64,000 bases of DNA. Source: Epiperipatus broadwayi. Taxonomy: Eukaryota > Onychophora > Udeonychophora > Euonychophora > Peripatidae. The number at the start of each line of letters is the position of its first letter. Positions within the stretch are counted from its first letter, which is position 1. Under the pieces are notes generated by a model. That model made no database searches and had not been told where the DNA came from. It saw only the letters and a program-made list of their open reading frames with translations. The position numbers and the translations under genes were made by a program. Of the stretch, positions 37,151 through 46,860 are shown one piece after another. The stretch is from positions 849,519 to 913,518 of the forward strand of contig JAQFVV010006313.1 of the NCBI GenBank assembly GCA_028023455.1, given 5' to 3'.

Positions 37151-37302
37151 GCAGTTACCTTTATTCTACTCTAGCACCATCTACTGTAAGTTTAAAAAAT
37201 CAATGGATACCAGATAATATACTGTTATGAAATCCTCATCTGATGTTCATTGATTACTCAAAATTACAGTAGATGGTTCTAGAATTGTATGATGGTAACT
37301 GC
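37151..37302. mobile_element. Short palindromic MITE-like element
   Basis: 39-bp inverted ends start GCAGTTACCTTTATTCTACT and end AGAATTGTATGATGGTAACT plus GC, sharing CTAGCACCATCTACTGTAA / TTACAGTAGATGGTTCTAG. The loop side also pairs partly through ATCAATGGATACC and its mirror. 152 bp, no coding capacity, no clear target-site duplication. Confidence 0.7.
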
Positions 37303-37784
37303 TCTTGTAAACACAAATATGCATATGAAAGATAATGTGATGTTGTAATTGTGGATAATTATATGGTAACTTTTTTATGTATATTAAAATGTCCACAGCA
37401 AAATATAATTAAATCCTATGCTCCCTGAGTGTTTTTTATTATAGTTTGAGAATTTAGAAGTTGATCAATTTTTTGAGTCTGTAATATAACATAAGTATGC
37501 TTTTTACCCTTTTTTTGTAATATCAAACTTTGGAACTGAATATTTAATGCAGGTAGATGCCAAGGTAACTCAGGGTTTAGTGCTTGTGTGCGTGTGACAT
37601 TTCATTCAAAGGTAGAAAACCCCACATTATATTACTATTTTTATTTTTAAATTGTAACACTCACACATTTACTAGACCAGCATAGATTAAAACTTTATAT
37701 CTTTAAACTTCTGCCTAATAAAAGCTAATTATTAGGGGTTTAACAATTTGCTTTTATCATTTAGCATAGTTAAAATAGAGTACA

Positions 37785-37855
37785 GATCTTTGTGATGTAG
37801 TGGTTATCACATCTACCTGATATTCCATAATTTGGGATAGAAATTTAGGGAAGTC
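37785..37855 (+). mobile_element. tRNA-like fragment (A-box side preserved)
   Basis: TGATGTAGTGGTTATCACAT matches the D-arm/A-box region of a tRNA-Val-like sequence, and ATCTACCTGATATTCC fits the anticodon side. The T arm is degraded to GGGATAGAAATTTAGGG. No CCA end or pairing acceptor stem was seen, so this is a SINE or tRNA pseudogene. Confidence 0.55.
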
Positions 37856-38308
37856 AACCTTGGATATTTTTTTAAAATTACATAACAGGATTTCAATATT
37901 TTTTAAGACAAAAATCGATATAGTGCAATTGGGTTCTATTATATATAATAAATGATCACTGTATTATTCACTGTTGCAGAAGCAATTTCTATCTAGACAT
38001 GCATAAATACATAATACCTGTGCATAATATAATAGTGTTTATGTATATATGATGCATGTAGATATAAATTTTTTATCTTTCTATTTGCAACATAAATTGC
38101 AATATTTACTTATATATTATGCAGATTATTAATATTGTATATACAATTTTTTTGTTAAAATTTTGGAATTTTAATAATCATAAACTATTAATAAAAATTA
38201 TCTAGTTATTCTTAAGTATATATATGTAACTAAATACATGTTATAATGAAGATTTTAACAGTTAAAAGATATATTCACATCACATGATGCTTAAACAAGC
38301 TGTTTTTC

Positions 38309-38594
38309 ACAGAGGCAACTCTACATACGGTAGTGCCACTCAGTGCAAATCAGAGTAATCAATAAGGAAAGTTTGTGCATAAAATCCTTGCCTAGTGCTT
38401 ACTCATCTAATATGCCCAGACTAGTTTTTAGTGTGTGGCTTTCATCAGTGAGGAGCCTTGGATCTGAGAGCACTGCACCTAGATATTAGATGAGTAGGCA
38501 CTAGGCAGGGATTTTATGCACAAACCTTACTGCATCTATTGATTACTCTGGCATGCACTGAATGGCACTATTGTATGGAGAATTTTGCCTCTGT
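38309..38594. mobile_element. Palindromic repeat, family B (copy B4)
   Basis: A complete fold-back. The left arm starts CAGAGGCAACTCTACATACG and the right arm ends GAGAATTTTGCCTCTG. Both arms carry TTTGTGCATAAAATCC or its complement and the TGCCTAGTGC/GCACTAGGCA pair. The unpaired middle (38430-38490) contains CTTTCATCAGTGAGGAGCCT, TTGGATCTGAGAGCACTGC and ACCTAGATATTAG. Confidence 0.85.
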
Positions 38595-39015
38595 AAGAGA
38601 TATTAATAAAAAAATTTTGGATAAGCCATGTATCAGTTTTTCCCACTAGAAATTCTGATCATCAGTCAAAGAATCCTGCTTACGTCTTTAAAAACATCTT
38701 TATCCCAAACCTATTTTTGCAAAGAAGACTTCTGTGACTATGGATGGTGACTTTTTAAAGAATTAAAACAGGATTTGTGTGAAGAACAGAAGAATTTCTC
38801 AATGCAGTGGACTTATACATGGTATGTCCCTTTTCTTTTAATTCCAGGTAAATATATGTATTTGGATATATCTGGTAAAATAAAAATACACAGAAAAGTG
38901 TGTGCAAAAAGGTAAAAAAGAATTACTGAGATATGTTTCATAATTGTCTTCTCTTCCATAAATATATTAAATCAAAAAAAAACAAAAACAATAAAACTAC
39001 ACAATATAGAGGTAT

Positions 39016-39271
39016 CACATGATCACCATCTTTTATACAAGCACATAATTGTTTATAAACAAGGCAAAACTCACCATACAGCCTCCCTGTGCCAACCAGA
39101 GTAATAAATGGATGCCAGAAGTCTTGTGCATAAAATTCCTATCTAATGCCTACTCATCCAATATCACCAGACTAGGCATTAGATAGGGATTTTATGCACA
39201 AGCCTTCTGGCATCCATTGATTACTCTGGTTGGCACAGGGTGGCACTACTGTAGGAAAGTTTTGCCTTGTT
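39016..39271. mobile_element. Palindromic repeat, family B (copy B5), with likely TSD
   Basis: Near-perfect hairpin from AACAAGGCAAAACTCACC (39057) to AAGTTTTGCCTTGTT, preceded by a B1-like arm piece with ATCACATGATCACC. The outer flanks AATATAGAGGTAT (39003-39015) and AATATAGAAGTAT (39272-39284) look like a 13-bp duplication with one mismatch, so the whole 256 bp may be one insertion. Confidence 0.75.
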
Positions 39272-39284
39272 AATATAGAAGTAT

Positions 39285-40160
39285 ATGATTAAATGATCTT
39301 AATTGTATTTAAAATCTCAATCATTAGCATATTTTGAAATACTTTAGAAAAATTCATTCCAAGTCCCCAATTTAGACAAAGTTACTAGCTAACAATCTTT
39401 AAATAACAAAAATATACAAGTCTAAAACATGTTCTTAAAGTATAGTATCCATGAATTACTATTGTAATGTCTAACATATAGATTTGAAAAGCATAAATAA
39501 TCTTTTCCAATTGAAAACTACATTAAAACTTTATTCATAATAAAAATGATCTTACACATATGAAAAATGTAACCCTTTTTTAAAATTTACATTAATTAGC
39601 CTGCTCACTCTATTTTGCTGGTTCATGGCTAAAATTATATATGCATAATTGGTCTTCTCATTCTATTTTAATGGTTTATGGCTAAAATTATATATGAAGC
39701 AAAATATGTAATTAAAAAAAAATTCACGGTTATACATGCAAATGAAGAGATAATTAAATGAAAATTTATACATCAATTTTACAAACCAGAAGAAAAATAC
39801 TGACAATTTAATCAAATAGGAAGGCTCTGAAAACATTATTTGGATGATACTTCTGCCATTAGTATTACACTGCATTTGTTGTAAAAACTGCAAAATTGTA
39901 GGATCTTGATTTTATTATAAAAAGTGTATATTATAGCATTTTGTCATTATGGTATCTTCCATTGTGACATATCTCACTGTATATGAATATTACAGTACTA
40001 AACATAATTGATATATCAATTATTCTGGTCAATCATTCAACTGTAAAGGAGAAAATAAAAATCTTTTATGTATAAACTGCTTTATTTTTAATTCAAATAT
40101 TTATTAATATCTTATTCACAAATACTTATTATAATATATTAACATATAAATCATATAAAA
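39285..40160. other. AT-rich intergenic sequence, no feature seen
   Basis: A short direct repeat (ATGGCTAAAATTATATATG) occurs at 39626 and 39672. Nothing else is supported. Confidence 0.5.
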
Positions 40161-40290
40161 AAGACATATGGCTTTATGGTTCAGGAGTTCGCAAAAATTT
40201 TGAACGACTTATTTGTTAGTGCCAGAATCAATCCTGAGAACTCCCAATTCCAAATTGAATGTTCTATCGATTGTGGCAAACTGTACAGGG
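40161..40290 (-). mobile_element. tRNA-derived SINE, family S2
   Basis: On the minus strand CAGTTTGCCACAATCGATAG resembles a decayed A box, and CAGGATTGATTCTGGCAC a B box. The 3' part GCGAACTCCTGAACCATAAA and GCCATATG matches the copy at 25868-25955. A related head with a perfect A box lies at 54252-54318. Confidence 0.6.
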
Positions 40291-40443
40291 TATGAATCCT
40301 ATGATATACTAAGATTTATTTACAATTTAAATAAATTGTATCTAAAAATAATCACCTATGCTGTAATATTTCTATGTTTAACGTAGTAATATTTATGTAT
40401 GTAACATGTACATAGAAAGGTACATTAAAAATTATAATAATAA

Positions 40444-40749
40444 TTTGTAATTCAATAAATAGGGAAGACCCACTACACAGTAAAGATTAAAAATTGTAAC
40501 TATTTCACAACTTAGCACTGCTTTTATCTAAGTGGTCATATTTGTAGCATAAAGACAGATGGAAAAACAAACATCATATTCATAATACAAAGACAGGTAA
40601 GTGGGAAAATGAATGTTCATTCACCCACTTGCCTGTCTTTGTTCTAGGAGTATGATTGGCTTGGTCGAAAGCAGTGCTAAGCTGTTAAATAGTTAAAATT
40701 GCTTTATTTTTCTTGTATAGTGGACTTTTCCTATTTATTGAATTACAAG
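40444..40749. mobile_element. Fold-back element with TTGTAATTCAATAAATAGG ends
   Basis: The left end TTGTAATTCAATAAATAGG and right end CCTATTTATTGAATTACAA are perfect inverted copies. Similarity continues inward (ACTATTTCACAACTTAGC / GCTAAGCTGTTAAATAGT) and to the centre (CAAAGACAGGTAAGTGGG / CCCACTTGCCTGTCTTTG). The whole 306 bp can fold into one long hairpin. No coding capacity. Confidence 0.8.
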
Positions 40750-41137
40750 CAAATAAGGAAGAAATAAAACCTATTGAATTGAATAATAATTTATATTAAT
40801 TTTTATTCCCACATACAATGAAAATGATTGACAAAAACAATTCAAACATATATTTAATAACATTTACAGCAATGATAAAGCCTACAATTAACAACAGTAT
40901 GTGAATTCATTTTAATTTTTAAAGAATAAAATATCAATGAAGAAATAAAATGAAAATCCTTAAATAAACACACAATGAGGTGGTATATTGATCACACTGT
41001 ATAGCTGATCCCTAAACTGAATAAATAAACAAACATAATTTGGTCAACTGAATAGAATTATTAAGCTCAATCTGGTCCTATGATATCTGAACATTATAAA
41101 TAACTTCACAAGCTTCTAACTTCTTTTCAAAAACTTT

Positions 41138-41265
41138 ATTTTCATATATTAACTATATGAACATATATATATATATATAATCACATATTATACATTTCCA
41201 AATTTTCATATATTAACTATATGAACATATATATATATATATAATCACATATTATACATTTCCAA
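41138..41265 (+). repeat. 64-bp tandem duplication (two copies)
   Basis: Two nearly identical consecutive copies contain CATATATTAACTATATGAAC, an (AT)n stretch and AATCACATATTATACATTTC. The right arm of the enclosing element has a single version. Confidence 0.85.
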
Positions 41266-41348
41266 TGTTTCAACTGGTTTTTTCCCATTACAGTCATTTT
41301 CAAGGACATATAACAAAAAAATACATATCTCTGCATAATACTCTAAAT

Positions 41349-41815
41349 CAGGAATGGGCAATTGTTTTGGCTTGGGGTCCACAGAAGTTGGCTGAGGGCT
41401 AAGATTAGTGGAGGGCCGCACCTTTTTTCATGACACAATAAACACACTGCTTTATTCCCTGTATTACCAAAGAAATATTTGTTTGTCCATTCTTCATTAA
41501 ACACATGACATTCATCACTGATTTTGCATTTTATCAGAGGATTCATGGTTTCACTAAAGTTGGAAATGTTATATTTGCTAATGCAAAGACAAAATTGAAA
41601 TTAACCAGATCAAGTGGAAAAGCACTGCATATCATATCTACACTGCGCATGTGTATTGACATGGCCATCCTATTGGAAAATAAGAAACAAATCTTCGGTT
41701 GTGCATGGGGAGGAAATCTCAGTTAAAGGAAGATTTTTCTGATTGTCTTGGTGGGTCACATAAAAACTCTTAGTGGGCCACATGTGGCTCTTGGCCCACT
41801 ATTTGCCCACCCCTG
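41349..41815. mobile_element. 467-bp non-autonomous hAT element
   Basis: Ends CAGGAATGGGCAA and TTGCCCACCCCTG are inverted repeats of classic hAT type. A perfect 8-bp duplication CTCTAAAT flanks it (41341-41348 and 41816-41823). Subterminal GGGCCGC and GTGGGCCACATGTGGC blocks also fit hAT. It retains a transposase fragment on the minus strand (described separately), so it is an internal-deletion derivative of a larger element. Confidence 0.92.
41420..41546 (-). pseudogene. Truncated BED-type zinc-finger fragment of hAT transposase
   Basis: The minus frame starting at 41546 reads MNPLIKCKISDECHVFNEEW and then TNKYFF, KAVCLLCHEK. The F-N-E-E-W...Y-F-F and V-C-x-x-C pattern matches the N-terminal BED-like finger of hAT transposases and of domesticated relatives such as ZBED5 or GTF2IRD2-like proteins. 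After CHEKR the reading runs into the subterminal repeat, so the second half of the finger, the dimerisation domain and the catalytic core are gone. The frame stays open to 41343 but that tail is not transposase-like. Confidence 0.75.
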
Positions 41816-41921
41816 CTCTAAATACAAATCTCTTTCATATATTAAATATTAACACATCAAATTATAGCAACAATAATAATAATAATATGTAAATAAGAAT
41901 AATAACAATAATAAAAGAATA

Positions 41922-41924
<3 letters not shown>

Positions 41925-42006
<82 letters not shown>

Positions 42007-42026
42007 ATAGTAGTATTAGTAGTAGT
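41925..42026. repeat. (AGT)n microsatellite
   Basis: About 34 AGT units with a few ATT or AAT interruptions. The minus-strand polythreonine frame over it is an artefact. Confidence 0.95.
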
Positions 42027-42172
42027 CCTTGAAAATGATTGCAATAGGGGAAAAAACAGTTAAAACGTTGGAAATGTAAAATATGTGATTATATATATGT
42101 TTATATAGCTAATATATGGAAATAAAGTTTTTGAAAAGAAGTTAGAAGTTTGTGAAGTTATTTATAATGTTG

Positions 42173-43231
42173 GAGAACATATATATTTTAAAGAAGAAAG
42201 TGATTGTTTCATTTGTTATTGGAATATATATTAATACTTAAACACTAGATGAATTCACAATCAACTAATCATACTATGATTCTTTATTTTAAAAAAATTT
42301 TATAATTAAATTAGAAGGGTACTTAATTAAAAAGTTATATAACTACCTTTTTTGGTTTTGTTTTATTAAATTTTTCTCTAATTAAAATTGGCTGGATAGT
42401 TATATTATATCTATGAGCTGGCTATCTGGAAAAAAGCAATTGTAAGACTATTGGAAACTGAAATAATTATCAAATGTTAATCAACTTAATTCAAACCCTG
42501 GTTATATGAATGGTGGCTTGATATACTAGCTCTATATCACAAAGCATTTTATTCTAGTCACGTCCATATGTGTGATCTACTTTAAATAGTAAATTTAACG
42601 TACATTTATAGTCTACAGAGAGAATTAATTTAAATTACAATTAAATCAATAATCTTTATAAATTTGTACTCTTAATTTTAGCTTATTTGCTCTTAACCTT
42701 TTCTATATAATTTTATTATTTACTATAAGTTTATTAAAAAAGATTTATTTAAGACTGACATCAAGATGGAAGACATGTTGCCATTTAAATAAAGTATGTT
42801 TATTTGTAAATTAGGTTTGACTAAGTTGTTATAAATTATTTTATTAAATTATATAATAAATTGTTTCATTGCAATAATAAAAAAGAATTCAGAATTTCTT
42901 AATTTATATACAGCCCTAGATATACTTTTTAAATTTGGAAAATAAAATTTTATGCTCTTCATAGCAAGACGTGGAGTTTCTTTTCTTTTTTGCTAAGAAA
43001 AAAAAAAGCTTTTATTTTTTAAATGTTACAATGATTTTCATTTGAATAGAATTTCATCATATTGAAAATTAAATCTGTATTTGATAAGTTATCCAATCAG
43101 CTGTCACTTTCTGAAAAATAAAACTGTAATCTAATTTTTTAATCTTACAGATTTGTATTGCAAAATCATTTGAATAAATATTGTAAATGGGAACAAAATT
43201 GTCAAATTTTGATTCATATGTTAAACAGATG
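42173..43231. other. AT-rich intergenic sequence, no feature seen
   Basis: Nothing supported on either strand. Confidence 0.5.
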
Positions 43232-43600
43232 TCATTTATAAGGGATGTAATATTTTAAAATTAGGTTTACATTAAGAATAGTGTGAATTGAAGATGGAAT
43301 TATAGTCACGTTATCATATAACACAGCTTTTTCAATCCACTTGAGTTGTGTATTGGGGGGAAATTGTATGATTTTTTTTTCTTTTGTACATAATCTTTCA
43401 GGAGAATGGGGGGATCCCTGAGGTACGTGCTTGTTACATGTGCAAATGAAATTGTCTTCTCCAAAATACCTACTTAACTTTGTATTTGACCTCCAAACTA
43501 GGCTCTTGCCAGTCAGTGTTTGATTAGAAATATGCCTAATGAAAGTTGTCAGATTTGCATGTAAGAATGCGGCCACTACTGTTGCAGGTTCATTCGCAAA
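43232..43600 (-). CDS. Unidentified ORF of about 114-122 codons
   Basis: A minus-strand frame, open from about 43600 to the stop at 43232, lacks an upstream ATG (the best start is GTG at 43576). The peptide is unusually balanced for this window: Trp, Cys, His, Arg and Pro are all present, for example LVWRSNTKLSRYFGEDNF, CTCNKHVPQGSPHSPERLC and LKWIEKAVLYDN. No domain, signal peptide or membrane segment is recognisable. It could be part of a multi-exon gene, an old transposon relic, or chance in the most GC-balanced block of the window. No neighbouring gene helps to decide. Confidence 0.25.
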   Translation of the reverse strand, partial: FANEPATVVAAFLHANLTTFIRHISNQTLTGKSLVWRSNTKLSRYFGEDNFICTCNKHVPQGSPHSPERLCTKEKKIIQFPPNTQLKWIEKAVLYDNVTIIPSSIHTILNVNLILKYYIPYK

Positions 43601-45013
43601 TGCTCACTTCGTTCTCACCCCCATCCTTCTACCTCATTAGTCCATCACTAGTCTTGGAGAGATTGCTTCTTAGTGCATAGTAATGAAGTGTTTTACCTAC
43701 GTCTAGCCAATCCCGTCCTCCGTGATTTTGAGCTCCTATCCCTGGTTGATAAGATGCAAGGTATTCACTAGTTGCTTAAAAACAAGCAGAAAATATACAT
43801 TTTAATTTAACTAGCCTGGTTAGCTTTCATGCTTCTATCGTGACAATGGTTTTCAATCCAGCACAACAAATTAAAACATCAATGGCTTTGACAGAATGGC
43901 GGAGGAGGGGGGGGGATCTCCATTCTGTGTTTTGTACATATTAAATATGATTGGTAAAGGAAGCAAATTAAAGCTTAACCTTTACCTAGAAGGCTTTGAT
44001 TGTGGGCAAGTATCCTGATTAAAATTTTATCATGCTGTATTCAGTGCTTAATAGCTATATTTATATCAGCAGGATTGAGAGGAAAGATTAGTTTGTCTTT
44101 TGACAAGCAATAGGAATGGTTTGAATTCTCTCCATGCATAAATTTATCTGTAAATCATAATCAACACTTATCTAGCTTATTCAATATTGTAGACTCTCTC
44201 TTGCATCGCTTTCATTCAAAGTTGATGATTTTTGATGCAAAAAATATATGAAAATATTTTTTTAGAATAATCATCTCAGACGTCAATCCCTCTGGGACCG
44301 TGAAAGATATTCCCTATTCATAAATCCCTCCCAAAGAGATTCCAATTAAAAACATTTATCCTTAAGGTATATTGCATCCAATACATGATAGTAATAGCCT
44401 CAGAAATGGCATTAAATTATAGCTTTCCTTTATAAAATCATAGTTCACGTATCTGAACACGCTCTTTTACTGAAAGGTTATGATGGTTAATAAATCTTGT
44501 AACATAATTTTTGACCTCCGTCAATTGAAGTTAATTTAAAATAATATAACATATTCAGTTTCTTTATGTTTCATTGATAATTTAATCTCACCTCATTCAA
44601 GTAATTTTCCAAGATTTAATCGCTGCTCTTTTGAATTAAATTAAAATAAGTATTGAATTAATAGTAGTGTTTGAATACTGATTTTGTTTACTATCAACAT
44701 TGATAGTAACAGATGTGGACTCATGTATAATTAAAACTATTTTTTAAAAAATAAAGAAACAATCTATGCAATGAAATTTGATTCTCTTTTTTTTATCATT
44801 TTAGCATGTTATCTTTTGGATTAATGCTTATTATTATCTAGATATCTAAATCTCTCTTAATTTTCTATAAGATAAGTAATTATGGGGGGGGGATCAATTA
44901 TTAAATAAAACTTTTTATTTATCATTTACAATATTTAGTGTAGCACGCTTAATTCTAGTCATGTTTAATATTATTAAACGTAAGAGTTTGAATTTGTGAT
45001 ATATATAGATATT
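43601..45013. other. Non-repetitive, relatively GC-balanced block
   Basis: The most complex sequence in the window, with no recognised repeat, fold-back or microsatellite between about 43600 and 44700, apart from a G run at 43907-43917. No open frame longer than about 60 codons. It is a reasonable place to look for conserved regulatory DNA, but nothing in the sequence proves that. Confidence 0.35.
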
Positions 45014-45032
45014 TGTGTGTGTGTGTGTGTGT
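45014..45032. repeat. (GT)n microsatellite
   Basis: Nine to ten uninterrupted GT units. Confidence 0.9.
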
Positions 45033-45372
45033 ATAAAAGAACTTTAGGATAGTTTTACATTTGCATTGCACCCTCACGATCTGTGTCTCTAAACTTGGAA
45101 AATATTTAAAGTCCTAAGCATATTTAACACCTTTTTATTTTTCAGGTAAATAGCAATCATTAAATTACTGGTTGTAAATAGATTTATAGTTGTTTTTAGA
45201 TAAATGGATAAGTAGGTAGGGAAATCGTGGTCTTAAGGTCACGTGACCTTTATAAGTTTCTTATTCGGTTTTATCCATAGTTTTAAAATGTATTTTTTTT
45301 ATTTTAAATGAGGTATAATAAAGGTTGTAGTCGATAAGATGTATAAGTATCACCATATACACTAAGCACTTA

Positions 45373-45570
45373 CTTAATATATGGGTATATGAGCACAGAC
45401 TTTCACATGACCCACCACTCTCCACACTATCTCATAACACTGCTACACTTGAATACATTTATGTCGAAAAGATAAATAATCACCAATATATGTATTTCAT
45501 GCTAAACCAGCAATCATCAGTTGGTCCATATTACCATCTCTACACCATATAGCTTGTGTGTTTCAGTTAA
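45373..45570 (-). mobile_element. Family A half element with 10-bp TSD (copy A3)
   Basis: One arm of the family A sequence (ATGAGCACAGACTTTCACAT to CTTGTGTGTTTCAGTTAA as read on the plus strand) is flanked by TAAGCACTTA at 45363-45372 and 45571-45580. The duplication shows that the ~198-bp half element transposes on its own, like a SINE. Read on the minus strand, ATTCAAGTGTAGCAGTG sits where the A box is in better copies. Confidence 0.75.
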
Positions 45571-45830
45571 TAAGCACTTATTGTAACCAAGATTTTATAT
45601 ATGTTATCTCAGCGGTTCACAGTGCACTGAATTTTATTGTATTAGTGGCCACTAATAATAATGCAGATCTGCAAATGAGTTAAAAAACACAGAGTTCTGC
45701 GTCTGACAGTCTCAAGGTAGATTTTCAGTCATCTGGTAGATAGATTCTTGCCTGTGCAAATGGTATTAACACTACTGTAAATTCATCAACACTCCTTTAA
45801 CACTTTAAGCAAATAATTTTATTTATTTAA
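45571..45830. other. Possible PLE 3' flank, otherwise unassigned
   Basis: On the minus strand this lies just after a hammerhead-like hairpin and may be part of the same element's terminal repeat. No coding signal. Confidence 0.35.
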
Positions 45831-45861
45831 CAGTTTTGACTGTACTAGCAGTCTTCGTCAG
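45831..45861 (-). other. PLE-type hairpin with hammerhead-like core
   Basis: On the minus strand an intact CTGACGA box is followed by a GACTG/CAGTC stem closed by a 6-base CTAGTA loop and then AAAACTG, where the ribozyme core would have GAAAC. One extra A sits between the box and the stem. The G-to-A change in the second box could be CpG decay. It borders the G-depleted block. Confidence 0.5.
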
Positions 45862-45883
45862 ATCTACAACATAAAAAAATTAG

Positions 45884-46860
45884 ACAAATATTATATCAAT
45901 ACAACCAAAATTATTATTCTTCATATTCTCATATAAAATTATAATAAAACAAAATAATATAAAGCAAAAACAACTCAGTCCAAAACCTTTCAACCAAAAT
46001 TTTCCCATATCTTTTAAAAAACCCAAAACATAAAAACTAAACTATAAAAAATAATAATAATAAATTTTTAATAATAAAAATATAAAAATTTCTTTAAAAT
46101 CATTTTTAAATTATTTTTTAAGATTACAAGCAAATAAATGTATTAAAACAATTCAAATTTTATCATCAAACCATTACAAACAAAACCCTTAAAACCCATT
46201 AAAACATCAATCTAAAAAATTAATACCAAAAATTATCATTTTTATCATAATTACATATATAAGACCAAAAACCCAAAATCAAAAAATTAAAATTAAAAAA
46301 TAAACTTAAAAATAAAAATTAAAATATAAAAAAAAAACCAAAATATTAAAAATCAAAAAACAAAAAACAATAAACTAAAATCATTCTTCCCCCCCCCCTT
46401 TTTTTTTACACTCTCATTTATACCCTACTTACTTCATTTTATACCTTCATACTATCCCCTCAATTCCCTTCCTCATATATACTCTAATACTCCCTACCAT
46501 CTTTACTTATTTAACTACCATCTTATAACATTTAATATCAATACAAACTTAACTATTTTACCTTAACTTTCCTTCTACCTTCACCTTTCCTCCATCTTTT
46601 TTTTTATTATTAACCACTTCCCAACTTCCTTTCTTTCCCCATCAACTAGCTCCCCCTATTAACCACTTCTATTACTTAATTACCCTAACTCTTAATTCTT
46701 TATTAACCACTTCCCAACTTCCTTTCTTTCCCCATCACCTAGCTCCCTCTATTAACCATTTCTATTATTTAATTACCCTAAATTTTAATTCTTTACCCTA
46801 TCAAGCTTTACATTTCCCCTCACTTAAATCATTCTAAACTTTTCTACTGTTTAATTTCAC
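45884..46860 (+). other. Nearly G-free block of about 1 kb
   Basis: By eye, only about 10 G residues occur on the plus strand in 977 bases, and only one between 46141 and 46620, while C is common (for example many CCC and CCA words). The left half is A-rich (45884-46380) and the right half is C/T-rich (46381-46860), separated by a C10T9 run. Neighbouring sequence has ordinary G content. No frame is open. The minus strand is thus essentially free of C. Confidence 0.9.
46611..46796 (+). repeat. 93-bp tandem duplication (two copies)
   Basis: Consecutive copies start TAACCACTTCCCAACTTCCT and contain CCCATCAACTAGCTCCCCCT or CCCATCACCTAGCTCCCTCT. They lie inside the G-free block, so the duplication happened within, or together with, the compositional bias. 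Confidence 0.85.

Larger units (their letters stand above)
41091..42172. mobile_element. Element with long inverted PLE-like ends
   Basis: The left arm (41091-41325) and right arm (42026-42172) are inverted copies, sharing AACTTCACAAGCTTCTAACT, TTTTCAAAAACTTTATTTTC and CATTTTCAAGGAC. Each arm has, on its inward-to-outward strand, CTTGAAAATGACTG followed by GTTGAAACATTGG or GTTAAAACGTTGG. This resembles the PLE hairpin motif, and PLE terminal repeats are often found in inverted arrangement. The left arm holds a 64-bp tandem duplication. The interior is filled by a later hAT insertion and an (AGT)n array. Confidence 0.65.

Noticed and set aside
41862-42044. Polythreonine minus frame
   Set aside because: Translation of the (AGT)n microsatellite.
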